The notes under the pieces were generated by a model. That model was given only the letters and a program-made list of their open reading frames with translations, ran no database searches and was not told the DNA's origin. 64,000 nucleotides of DNA from Paeniglutamicibacter sulfureus. Lineage in GTDB: Bacteria; Actinomycetota; Actinomycetes; Actinomycetales; Micrococcaceae. A program made the position numbers and the translations under genes. The stretch covers positions 1,052,149 to 1,116,148 of the forward strand of contig NZ_JAULBL010000002.1 of assembly GCF_030512175.1 (NCBI RefSeq), in the 5' to 3' direction. Below are positions 43,970 to 52,208 of the stretch, piece after piece; positions within the stretch are counted from its first letter, which is position 1, and each line of letters begins with the position of its first letter.

Positions 43970-45181
43970 ATGAGCGTCGAATCTGTTGTGATCATTGGTG
44001 GTGGCCTCTCCGGCTTCACCGCCGCCAAGGAACTGCGGGGACGCGGTTTCGCCGGGACGCTGTCCATCATCGACCCGGAGGGCCTGCCCTACGACCGTCC
44101 ACCGTTGAGCAAGGACTACCTGGCCGGTTCCAAGGACGCAGCAGGAATCGCCCTGGCGTCGGCAACCTGGTACGTGGAAAACAACGTCACCGTCATCACC
44201 GGCACCGCCACCGCGCTGGACCCGGACGCCGGCACGGCAACGCTGGATGACGGCAGGGTGCTGGTCGCGGACCGCTTCGTGCTGGCCACCGGCGGGCGGG
44301 CCCGCCGCCTGTCCATCCCCGGCGGGGACCTTCCCGGGGTCCTGGAACTTCGCACCAAGAATGATGCCGACACGCTGCGTGGGCTCCTGGCTCCGGGCGT
44401 CCGCCTCGCGATTGTCGGTGCCGGGCTGATCGGTGCGGAAACAGCTTCCTCCGCCCGCGGCTTTGGGGCCGAGGTCACCCTCATCGATCCCGTGGAAATC
44501 CCGCTGGTCCCGGCTATCGGCGAGGTGCTGGCCACCCGACTGCACAACATGCATGCGCAGCACCAGGTGCGCACCGTCACCGGCATCCCGGAGGAAATCA
44601 CCCAAGGCGCCGAGGGCTACGGCATTCTTCTGTCTACCGGTGAAACCATCGCGGCCGACGTGGTGCTGGTGGGCATCGGCATCATCGCCGCCACCGAACT
44701 GGCCGAGGCCGCCGGCCTGGATACAGACAATGGGGTGCTGGTCGATGAACGCGGCGCCACGTCCCACCCGCGCGTATACGCGGTGGGCGACTCCGCCCGT
44801 ACCCGGCTGGACGACGGCACGCTGCTGCGCCGCGCCGAGCACTGGGAACACGCCATGAACGCCGGAGCCACGGCGGCCGCCGCGATCCTGAACCAGGAAC
44901 CGCCGGTGCACGGCGCATCCTGGTTCTGGTCGGACCGGCACGGGGTGCACGTAGAGGGCGTGGGGTCGATGCACGGGGATGGCGAGCACGTGGTGCGGAT
45001 GCTTGACGGCGTGCCGATCGCGGCCTTCCGCCTCGACGCCGAGGGCCTGATGCTAGGGGCCGCGGCTATCGACGGAGGGCTGACGGTGCGGGCGGCACGC
45101 CGCATCATCGACCGCAACATCAAGGTCGACGCGCTCGCCCTGGCCGACCCGGCCACCGAACTGAAGAAATTGGCGCGCTAG
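43970..45181 (+). CDS. hcaD: Ferredoxin reductase of the dioxygenase
   Basis: A 403-residue FAD/NADH ferredoxin reductase. FAD motif VVIIGGGLSGFTAAKELRGR (residues 6-25), YDRPPLSKDYL (family marker), NAD motif LAIVGAGLIGAETASSARGF (about 145-164) and AVGDSAR near residue 268. It feeds HcaC. A paralogue stands at 52209. Confidence 0.92.
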   Translation: MSVESVVIIGGGLSGFTAAKELRGRGFAGTLSIIDPEGLPYDRPPLSKDYLAGSKDAAGIALASATWYVENNVTVITGTATALDPDAGTATLDDGRVLVADRFVLATGGRARRLSIPGGDLPGVLELRTKNDADTLRGLLAPGVRLAIVGAGLIGAETASSARGFGAEVTLIDPVEIPLVPAIGEVLATRLHNMHAQHQVRTVTGIPEEITQGAEGYGILLSTGETIAADVVLVGIGIIAATELAEAAGLDTDNGVLVDERGATSHPRVYAVGDSARTRLDDGTLLRRAEHWEHAMNAGATAAAAILNQEPPVHGASWFWSDRHGVHVEGVGSMHGDGEHVVRMLDGVPIAAFRLDAEGLMLGAAAIDGGLTVRAARRIIDRNIKVDALALADPATELKKLAR

Positions 45182-45217
45182 CGGCGCCCGGCAACGATCC
45201 AAAGAAACGGAAACACC

Positions 45218-45763
45218 ATGACCCAGGAAACCGGCACGCAGTTCCAGATGCGTCTGGCCGACGCCGAACTGACCCACGCCGTGGCGCAGTTTTATTTCCA
45301 CGAGGCCGAGCTGCTCGACGACGGGCGTTTCGCCGACTGGCTGGACATCTTCGACGAGGACCTTTTCTACTTTGCCCCGCTGCGCACCAACAGGCTGCGC
45401 CGCCAGGCCGCCCTGTCCATTGGGCAACCGGGGGAGGCAGCCTACTTCGACGAGACCAAGGAGTCGTTGGCCTGGCGCATCCGCCGCTACGACTCGGGCA
45501 TGGCCTGGGCCGAAGACCCGCCCTCGCGCACCCGCCACCTGATCTCCAACGTGATGGTGCGGCACACCGGGGACTCCGAGCTCACGGTTCGCTGCGCCTT
45601 CCTGGTCTACCGCAACCGGCTGCACACCGAGACCGACATCTACGCCGGTGGACGCACCGACGTAGTCCGCGTCCAGCCCGACGGAGGCTTCAAAGTCGCC
45701 GAGCGCGAGATCCTTTTCGATGCGAATGTTTTGCAGGCCAAGAACCTGTCGACCTTCTTCTAG
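45218..45763 (+). CDS. hcaF: Dioxygenase, small subunit
   Basis: A 181-residue beta subunit of the ring-hydroxylating dioxygenase (SnoaL/NTF2-like fold). FYFHEAELLDDGRFADWLDI, RHLISNVMV and FLVYRNRLHTETDIYAGGRT are typical. It has a structural role in the alpha3beta3 enzyme. Unusually it is not next to the alpha gene: the ferredoxin and reductase genes stand between them. Confidence 0.92.
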   Translation: MTQETGTQFQMRLADAELTHAVAQFYFHEAELLDDGRFADWLDIFDEDLFYFAPLRTNRLRRQAALSIGQPGEAAYFDETKESLAWRIRRYDSGMAWAEDPPSRTRHLISNVMVRHTGDSELTVRCAFLVYRNRLHTETDIYAGGRTDVVRVQPDGGFKVAEREILFDANVLQAKNLSTFF

Positions 45764-45832
45764 ACCTGCAGGCAGGGGCACCGTCCCTCCAGTCCCCACA
45801 CATCAATGGAATAACATGAGAGTGAGCAGATC

Positions 45833-46681
45833 ATGAGCACCACGGCACCAGGCTGGCTCGAGGGCAGCGTCGCCCTGATCACCGGAGGAGGCTCCGGCAT
45901 CGGACGCGCGGTGGCCGACCGCTACCTCGCCGAGGGGGCGAGCGTGGCGATCTTCGGCCGCGATGCTGCCAAGCTGCAGACCGTCGTCGATGCCTCGGCC
46001 GATCCCTCGCGGATGATGGCCATCGCCGGGGACGTGCGCGATGCCGACTCCCTGTCCTCCGCGGTTACCGACGTCGTCTCCCGCTTCGGCAAGCTCGACA
46101 CGGTGGTGCCCAACGCAGGGATCTGGGACTTCAACCGTTCCCTGACCCGGCTCTCGGCCACGGAACTAGGGGAAAGTTTTGACGAGCTCTTCGAGATCAA
46201 CGTCAAGGGCTACCTGCTCACCGTCCAGGCCGCCTGGAAGGAACTGGTCGCAGCCAACGGTTCGGTCGTCATGACCCTGTCCAACGCCTCCTTCCATCCG
46301 GCCGGCGGCGGCCCGGTCTACACCGCAGCAAAGTTCGCTGCCCGCGGCCTGGTCACCCAGCTCGCCTACGAACTCGCACCCAAGGTGCGGGTCAACGGCG
46401 TGGCGGTGGGCGGGATGGACACAGACTTGAGCGGACCGAGTGCCACCGGCCTGGAAAACCGCACCATCGCCGCGTCGTTCGCGCGCTCGGAGATTACCGG
46501 GAACAACCCGCTGATCCCGCTGCACCACGCCTCGGTCGACCCGGTGGACTTCACCGGGTCCTACGTCCTGCTGGCCTCGAAGGCCAATGCGGGTAACATC
46601 ACCGGTGCCATCATTCCCGCGGACGGCGGCATTGCCGTGCGCGGGTTCGGCGCCCAGGCAGCTGGAGGAGACCACCTGTGA
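45833..46681 (+). CDS. hcaB: Dihydrodiol dehydrogenase (phenylpropionate/cinnamate type)
   Basis: A 282-residue SDR. NAD motif ALITGGGSGIGRAVADRYLA (about residues 14-33), NAGIWDF, and the catalytic PVYTAAKFAARGL (Tyr-x3-Lys). This branch oxidises cis-dihydrodiols from ring dioxygenases back to catechols, here giving 2,3-dihydroxyphenylpropionate for MhpB. Its stop overlaps the GTG start of the ligase gene by four bases (GTGA). Confidence 0.9.
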   Translation: MSTTAPGWLEGSVALITGGGSGIGRAVADRYLAEGASVAIFGRDAAKLQTVVDASADPSRMMAIAGDVRDADSLSSAVTDVVSRFGKLDTVVPNAGIWDFNRSLTRLSATELGESFDELFEINVKGYLLTVQAAWKELVAANGSVVMTLSNASFHPAGGGPVYTAAKFAARGLVTQLAYELAPKVRVNGVAVGGMDTDLSGPSATGLENRTIAASFARSEITGNNPLIPLHHASVDPVDFTGSYVLLASKANAGNITGAIIPADGGIAVRGFGAQAAGGDHL

Positions 46682-48270
46682 ACTTCATCGACCGCAATCC
46701 CGTGGTGGGACTCGAACGCCAAACCATCTACTTCCCCCACCAGCTCCTGTTCACCTACGAGGAGCGCACCTGGGACTACGCCGCGTTCTTCGCCGAGGTC
46801 CGCGAGCAGGCCACGGCGCTCCACGCGGCCGGTGTGGCGCCGGGGGAGCGCGTTGCCTACCTGGGGCTGAACTCGGTCTCCTTCATGCGCACCATGTTTG
46901 CCTGCTGGTGGCTCGGGGCCGTGTTCGTCCCGCTGAACTTCCGCCTGGCGCCGCGCGAGATCGCCGGGCTGCTGGATCAGTGCAACCCGCGGGCGCTCTT
47001 CGTCGAGCCCGGGCACCGGGAGACCCTCGAGACCATGCTCGGCTACGCGGACGTCGAGACCGGCGACATGGCCCTGCTGCTCATCGACGACGACCCCGCC
47101 GTTCCCGCACCCGCGACCATCGCCGCACCCTGGACGCCGGCATCGGCGTGGGTGCGCGAGGGCGTCTCCGGTTCCGCGGAACCGGCCATCCAGGGCGCCG
47201 ACGAGGACGATCTGGCGATCCTCATGTTCACCTCCGGCACCACCGGGCAGCCCAAGGGCGTGGAACTGTCCTACGGCAACATCTGGTGGAACTCGGTCAA
47301 CGTCGACTCGCTGGTGGACACCCGCCGCGGGGACACCAACCTGGCCGTGGCCCCGCTCTTCCACATCGGCGGGCTGAACGCGCTGACCATCCGGGTCATC
47401 GTGCGCGGTGGCCACGTGGTGGTACGGCGCACCTTCGACCCCCGGCAGGCCCTGAAGGACATCCATGAGTACAAGGTCAACCAGGCGTTCCTGGTGCCGG
47501 CCATGCTGTCGGCGATGGCCCAGGCCGACGAATTCGCCGACGCGAAACTTGAATCTCTGCGCGCGCTGATCTGCGCCGGTGCCCCGGTGCCTACGATCCT
47601 GCTGCGCCAGTACCAGGCCAAGGGCGTGGAGGTGCAGCAGGCGTGGGGACTGACCGAGACCGCTCCGTTCGCCACCTACCTTCCGGCGGAACTGACCCAC
47701 CAGCGTCCGGGCTCCTGCGGGGTGCCCATGCCGTTCACCCAGATCAAGGTCGTTGACCCGCTGACCGGGGTCGAGGTGGAGGAAGCCGGGCAAACCGGTG
47801 AGTTGTGGGTCAAGGGACCGAATGTCACCCGGCGCTACTGGAACAATCCGGAGGCGACCGAGTCGGCCTTCTCCGATGGTTGGTTCCGCTCCGGGGACAT
47901 CGGCTACCGGGACGCCGATGGGTTCCTGTACGTGGTCGACCGGCTCAAGGACATGATCATCACCGGCGGGGAGAACGTCTACCCGGCCGAGGTCGAGCGT
48001 GCGCTGATGGAATACCCAGGCGTCCTGGACGTCGCGGTGGTGGGTGTGGCCGATGAGCAGTGGGGAGAGACCGTGGTCGCGGTCATCAGCTGCGCCGACG
48101 GAACCGTCCCGAGCATCGAGGAAGTGCGCGAATTCTCCGCCTCGCTGCTGGCCCGCTACAAGCTTCCCAAGCGGCTCATCATCACGGGGGCGGTCCCGCG
48201 CAACGGATCGGGCAAGCTCGACAAGCCGGCCGTACGCCTGCTGGCCAACAACACCCTGGAGGCCAAGTAA
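46678..48270 (+). CDS. AMP-forming acyl-CoA ligase
   Basis: A 530-residue ANL-superfamily ligase. P-loop LMFTSGTTGQPKG (residues 182-194), QQAWGLTETAPF, RSGDIGYRDADGFLYVVDR and GGENVYPAEVE are present, and the catalytic lysine is in NGSGKLDK near the C terminus. It activates a carboxylic acid as a CoA thioester; phenylpropionate, cinnamate or a derived acid would fit. The hca/mhp route itself needs no CoA ester, so the gene suggests a second, side-chain route or scavenging. GTG start overlaps hcaB; it is coupled to the next gene by TAATG. Confidence 0.88.
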   Translation: MNFIDRNPVVGLERQTIYFPHQLLFTYEERTWDYAAFFAEVREQATALHAAGVAPGERVAYLGLNSVSFMRTMFACWWLGAVFVPLNFRLAPREIAGLLDQCNPRALFVEPGHRETLETMLGYADVETGDMALLLIDDDPAVPAPATIAAPWTPASAWVREGVSGSAEPAIQGADEDDLAILMFTSGTTGQPKGVELSYGNIWWNSVNVDSLVDTRRGDTNLAVAPLFHIGGLNALTIRVIVRGGHVVVRRTFDPRQALKDIHEYKVNQAFLVPAMLSAMAQADEFADAKLESLRALICAGAPVPTILLRQYQAKGVEVQQAWGLTETAPFATYLPAELTHQRPGSCGVPMPFTQIKVVDPLTGVEVEEAGQTGELWVKGPNVTRRYWNNPEATESAFSDGWFRSGDIGYRDADGFLYVVDRLKDMIITGGENVYPAEVERALMEYPGVLDVAVVGVADEQWGETVVAVISCADGTVPSIEEVREFSASLLARYKLPKRLIITGAVPRNGSGKLDKPAVRLLANNTLEAK

Positions 48271-48752
48271 TGTCCGGGCACGACCACGACCACGACCACG
48301 ACGACGTCGACCTGCTCAGGTGGCCCGACGCACTGGGTCCCGAATGGACCTGCGAGGCCGCGGCGGCCGCGCCGGGCCACGAATCCACGCTGATTATCCG
48401 CCGAGCCGGAAGCCAGGTGGCCACGGTGGACGTGATGCGGATCTTGGATTCCGAATTCGCCGCCACCTACCCCTCGGGGCTGCGCGACAGGCTCCTGCTT
48501 CCCGACGCGGGTGCGCCGGCCGAGGCAATCCAGCTGGCCTCGGAATCCGTGATGGACGCCGACCCCGCCTGCCGCCGCCTGGTCATGGCCTGTGCGGAGG
48601 ACGACCTGGAGACCATTGGCATCGCAGAGACGGCCGGGTACCGGTTCGTGGTGGAGGTGGACCTGCATCGCGGGTCGTTCGCGCTGCTGACCGCCGAACC
48701 GGCTTGGGTGCTCGAGGAATCGCGGAACATCGACGAGGTTCCCACCGTCTAG
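48270..48752 (+). CDS. GNAT-like protein with His/Asp-rich N terminus
   Basis: A 160-residue protein. It begins with MSGHDHDHDHDDVD, alternating His and Asp that could bind a metal ion. The later part, CRRLVMACAEDDLETIGIAE followed by TAGYRFVVEVDL, resembles the end of a GNAT acetyltransferase fold, but the acetyl-CoA pyrophosphate loop (Q/R-x2-G-x-G/A) is not clear, so activity is doubtful. Its ATG overlaps the ligase stop (TAATG), with GGAGG just before, so it is part of the hca operon. One idea is a regulator or modifier of the ligase, as acetyltransferases control acyl-CoA ligases in many bacteria. Function unknown. Confidence 0.7.
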   Translation: MSGHDHDHDHDDVDLLRWPDALGPEWTCEAAAAAPGHESTLIIRRAGSQVATVDVMRILDSEFAATYPSGLRDRLLLPDAGAPAEAIQLASESVMDADPACRRLVMACAEDDLETIGIAETAGYRFVVEVDLHRGSFALLTAEPAWVLEESRNIDEVPTV

Positions 48753-48833
48753 CCCGTGCTCCAAGACCGGCGGATGTCGCCGACGCGTTCGTCCGCACCG
48801 GCGACATCCGTCGCTTCCTTCTTGCCCCGATCC

Positions 48834-49643
48834 CTACGCGGTTTGCGCATGGCGTAGCTGCTGCCGCTGGCGTGCGCTGACTGCGGCGACGGCGCGCGAG
48901 GCCGCATAGCAGACCTTGCGCAGGACCTCGGATTGTGAGTCGGGAATGAACTTGCCGGTGGGACCGGAAATCGACAAGGCCGCCACGGGCTTGCCTCCCG
49001 GGCCCATCACGGGAGCGGCGATGCAATTGAGGCCCATCAGGATTTCCTCCCGATCGAAGCCAACATGCTCCTTGCGGATAGTGGCCAGTTCTATCCGGAG
49101 CGCCTCCGGATCGGTGATGGTGTGCGGGGTCCATGCCGACATTTCACTACGCAGCGCCTCGTCGGCACTCGCGGGGTCGAAGGCCAGCAGGACCTTGCCC
49201 ACCGCGGTGCAATAAGCAGGTGCCATGCCGCCGATCCGTGAGGGGCTGCGAACCTGCAGATGCCCGTAGAGCTTATTGAGGTAAATAACGTCGGTGCCCT
49301 GCAGCACTGCCAGGTGCACGGTTTGCTTGGTTAGTTCATAAAGGTCGGCGAGATAGGGCGTCAGCACATCGCGCATCCGCCCGTGCGCTGCCGATTCCTG
49401 GGTATCGCCGAGGCTCAGGATCATCTTGCCCAAGCGGTAGGCGTTGCCCGCCCGCTCCACCGCCCCGTTGCGCTGCAACATCCCCAGCAGGCGGAAAGCG
49501 GTTGACTTGGAAAGATCGGCCCGGCGCGCCAATTCGCTGACACCGACGCCGCCCACTGAATCCTGACCGAAGGCGTTAAGCAGCGACATGGCCTTGTCCA
49601 CTGCGGTGCGGTCATCGCGTTGCTGAACTGGGCTCAGGGACAT
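48834..49643 (-). CDS. IclR family regulator
   Basis: A 269-residue regulator. N-terminal winged helix: AVDKAMSLLNAFGQDSVGGV, then SELARRADLSKSTAFRLLGM. Effector domain: LTKQTVHLAVLQGTDVIYLN and the AYCTAVGKVLLAF motif, then LNCIAAPVMGPGGKPVAALS. It sits convergent to the hca operon. The ATG at 49643 has GGAGG 9 bases upstream. It is the second candidate to bind the shared operator; none of the six sites lies at its own promoter. Confidence 0.9.
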   Translation of the reverse strand: MSLSPVQQRDDRTAVDKAMSLLNAFGQDSVGGVGVSELARRADLSKSTAFRLLGMLQRNGAVERAGNAYRLGKMILSLGDTQESAAHGRMRDVLTPYLADLYELTKQTVHLAVLQGTDVIYLNKLYGHLQVRSPSRIGGMAPAYCTAVGKVLLAFDPASADEALRSEMSAWTPHTITDPEALRIELATIRKEHVGFDREEILMGLNCIAAPVMGPGGKPVAALSISGPTGKFIPDSQSEVLRKVCYAASRAVAAVSARQRQQLRHAQTA

Positions 49644-49726
49644 CTCGGGAAACCTCCAACGTTGCCACCCGAGAGATACTGGGAAGTTTTCGGGCGTGTT
49701 ACAAGTGTCGTGGGGAAAGTGACGCA

Positions 49727-49749
49727 TGTCAAACATGACAAATTGTCAT
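49727..49749. promoter_or_regulatory. Overlapping inverted repeats between IclR and XRE-cupin genes
   Basis: Three half-sites alternate: TGTCA (49727-49731), TGACA (49736-49740) and TGTCA (49744-49748). The second pair forms a 7-1-7 palindrome, ATGACAA-A-TTGTCAT (49735-49749). It ends 20 bases before the XRE-cupin ATG and is a likely autoregulatory site. Confidence 0.6.
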
Positions 49750-49769
49750 CTATAAGTGACGATAGATGC

Positions 49770-50339
49770 ATGGCGATGAACAACGTGGTCTCACGGAACA
49801 TCCAGCGAATCCGCACCGAACGGGAGCTGTCCCTTGGCGAGCTGGCCCGCCGCGCGGGTGTGTCAAAGCAGACCCTGTCCAAGATCGAACAAGGCCTTGG
49901 CAATCCCACCATCGGCACGCTCGAGGAAGTGGCGCGTGCGTTGAGCGTCCGGATCGGCGGCCTGCTGACCGAGTGGGGCTCTCCCGTCCTCATGCGGCGC
50001 AAGGCCGAGGGGGAATGGAGTGCCAGGCCGCAGGGCCCAACCCGGGACCTGGACCAGATCTATGGATCGGGCTATGTGCGCACCCAGTTGCTGGCTGTCG
50101 CGACGCCGCTGGAGGGCGCCAACGGAACCACGTTGAGCACAGGATCGCTCCACCAGGTCTATGTGATCGAGGGCCTGGTCGAAATCCGCTATGGCGCCGA
50201 GCTGGTGCAATTGTCCGAAGGGGACTTCCTGCGTTTCCCGGCCGATGTCGAGCATGTCTTCGGCACGCCCGATGGCAAGGCCCTGCTGCACATCACCACC
50301 ACCGCGCCGCACGTGGCGCAGTTCGCGTCCGAAGGCTAA
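49770..50339 (+). CDS. XRE-family regulator with C-terminal cupin domain
   Basis: A 189-residue regulator. The lambda-repressor-like helix-turn-helix (about residues 8-62) reads IQRIRTERELSLGELARRAG followed by VSKQTLSKIEQGLGNPTIGT. The cupin domain (about 115-180) has YVIEGLVEIRYGAELVQLSE then GDFLRFPADVEHVF. Such proteins bind small ligands such as amino acids or organic acids. The ATG GCG ATG at 49770 is taken as start. It is divergent from the IclR gene. Confidence 0.87.
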   Translation: MAMNNVVSRNIQRIRTERELSLGELARRAGVSKQTLSKIEQGLGNPTIGTLEEVARALSVRIGGLLTEWGSPVLMRRKAEGEWSARPQGPTRDLDQIYGSGYVRTQLLAVATPLEGANGTTLSTGSLHQVYVIEGLVEIRYGAELVQLSEGDFLRFPADVEHVFGTPDGKALLHITTTAPHVAQFASEG

Positions 50340-50363
50340 CCGGGCGCCGGCCTCGGACCCGCG

Positions 50364-50828
50364 TCAGGCCGTTGTCCGCTCCTCGGCCCGCGCGTACTGG
50401 CCCGGTGTTTCCAGCACAGCCAGCGTGCAGCGTGAAATACACACAAGCTTGCCGACTTCGTTGCTGATCCTGATTTCCCAGACCTGGGTCTTGCGGCCCA
50501 CGTGGATGGGGCTTGCTACTCCGTAGACCCATTGCCCGGCAATGCCGGCGCGAAGGTGGTTGGCGTTGATTTCCTGGCCGACCACGTGGAAGCGTGCCGC
50601 GTCCACGGTCAGCGATCCGGCCCAGGATGCCAGCGTCTCGGCCAGCGCCACCGAAGCCCCGCCATGCAGCACCCCTGCCGGCTGGATCGTGTGCTCGTTG
50701 ACCGGCATGCGCCCCGTGAGCGTGGCCTCGGTGAACGAGGTGATTTCAATGCCCAGGATTGCGTTCAACGTGCCCTTGGCCTTGTCGTTGAGTTCTTGGA
50801 TGTCGAATTCTTGTGCCCAAAGCTTCAT
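50364..50828 (-). CDS. PaaI/YdiI-type hotdog thioesterase
   Basis: A 154-residue acyl-CoA thioesterase. QPAGVLHGGASVALAETLAS holds the active-site region (HGG and the Glu of AET) of the PaaI/MenI family. It would hydrolyse aryl-CoA esters such as a phenylpropionyl- or hydroxybenzoyl-CoA, recycling CoA trapped by the ligase. It is on the strand opposite the XRE gene, 200 bases downstream of mhpC on the same strand. Confidence 0.85.
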   Translation of the reverse strand: MKLWAQEFDIQELNDKAKGTLNAILGIEITSFTEATLTGRMPVNEHTIQPAGVLHGGASVALAETLASWAGSLTVDAARFHVVGQEINANHLRAGIAGQWVYGVASPIHVGRKTQVWEIRISNEVGKLVCISRCTLAVLETPGQYARAEERTTA

Positions 50829-51028
50829 GTTCGTTGGCTCCCGGGATGGTTCTCGCAGTGGCGCGGCAACCTTGTTTGGGCCGCAGGTTCTTCACGAGCC
50901 TATTGGGGTGGTGCCCAGATGGGGCAGGGTTCATGCCGCTGGCCGGAACGACGGAAGCCTCGCCGGTCCTGGTGCGGACGGGCGGGGCTTGCGGACGGGC
51001 GGGGCTTGCGGGCGGCTGCCTGGCGAAA

Positions 51029-51889
51029 CTACTTGGCCATGTGCAGTGCGAGGTAGGCCTTGATGACCTGGTTGAATTCGTTGGCGCGTTCGACCTGGGA
51101 CCAGTGGCCGCATTGGTTGAAGATGTGGGAGTCGGCGGTGGGGATGACGGCCTGGAGTTCGTGGGTGCGGCTGACCGGGATGACGACGTCCTGCATGCCG
51201 TGGACCAGCAGCACCGGAATCTCGAGCTTGCCCAGGACCTCGAAGTCCAGCGGCAGGGCGTCGCGGTCGCGGTCGCGGGCGGTGACGACCTCGACGAGGC
51301 GGTCGCTGGCGGTGTCGTTCAGCGCGGAGGCGTAGCGCAGGGCGACGAGTTCGTCGGTGACCAGGGACTTGTCGACGACGAACTGTTCCAGGGTGCGGCG
51401 GATGCCTGCCTCGGAAAGCTCGGGCTTGGCGTGGCCGGAGAGCGCGGCGGTCTTCTTGGCGCCGCCGGTGCCCATGGAGACGATGCCCAGCAGGCGCTCG
51501 GGGAAGTCGATGGCGAACTGCATGGCGACCCAGCCGCCGATGGAGTTGCCGACGATCCAGGTCTTGTCGATGCCCAGGGCGTCCAGGACGCGCACGGCGT
51601 GGCGGACCCATTCCTTGATGCCGTATTCGATGCCCTCGGGCACGACGGTCTGGCCGTAGCCGACGGAGTCGATGGCGATGCAGCGGCCGGAGGCGGCCAA
51701 CTCGGGAAGGTTCAGCCACCAGTTGGCGGCGGCGGTGACGCCGGTGCCGGAGCCATGCAGGAAGAGGATCGGGGTGCCCTCGCCGAGCTCGTGGTAGTGG
51801 GTGATTTCGCCTTCGGCGGTTTGAAGCCACTTGTCTTCGAGGCCGAAGAAGGCGTCGGTCGTGTAATCGGGAATCTGGGTGACGGTCAT
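51029..51889 (-). CDS. mhpC: 2-hydroxy-6-oxonona-2,4-dienedioate hydrolase
   Basis: A 286-residue alpha/beta-hydrolase of the meta-cleavage product hydrolase family. Oxyanion loop HGSGTG (45-50), nucleophile S116 in VGNSIGGW, acid in HGMQDVVIPVSRTHEL and His in NQCGHWSQVERANEF. It splits the ring-cleavage product from MhpB into succinate (or fumarate, from cinnamate) and 2-hydroxypentadienoate. It stands apart from the other mhp genes but carries the same operator 84 bases upstream. Confidence 0.92.
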   Translation of the reverse strand: MTVTQIPDYTTDAFFGLEDKWLQTAEGEITHYHELGEGTPILFLHGSGTGVTAAANWWLNLPELAASGRCIAIDSVGYGQTVVPEGIEYGIKEWVRHAVRVLDALGIDKTWIVGNSIGGWVAMQFAIDFPERLLGIVSMGTGGAKKTAALSGHAKPELSEAGIRRTLEQFVVDKSLVTDELVALRYASALNDTASDRLVEVVTARDRDRDALPLDFEVLGKLEIPVLLVHGMQDVVIPVSRTHELQAVIPTADSHIFNQCGHWSQVERANEFNQVIKAYLALHMAK

Positions 51890-51972
51890 CGTGAAACTCC
51901 TGCGTAATTCGGTGAGCCGGACGGTGGTTTAGCTCCACCCTAGACGCGTGCCCGGGTGCCGGGGGATGAATC

Positions 51973-51989
51973 GTGCCAACCTGCGGCAC
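51973..51989. promoter_or_regulatory. Shared island operator upstream of mhpC
   Basis: GTGCC-AACCTGC-GGCAC, a perfect 5-7-5 inverted repeat followed by GAAAT as at mhpA. It is the only clear element in the 319-base gap 51890-52208 besides a GC-rich repeat, GTGCGC-N6-GCGCAC (52106-52123). No gene was seen in the gap. Confidence 0.65.
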
Positions 51990-52208
51990 GAAATCGGCGG
52001 ACACAGGATTCAAAGTCGCCATCACCCGTGAAGACCGCTTGGCAAGCATTGCACTGGTGCAAGAAATTTATGCGGGCCCCGCGCCCTCCGGGGCGGCGCC
52101 GCTTTGTGCGCCGCGGCGCGCACGCGCGATGATGGGGGAAGGGAAGTGCCGGACCGGGAGTCCCGCCACCCCCCCCGCCTCGACCACATCGACAGATCGG
52201 TAACATCC

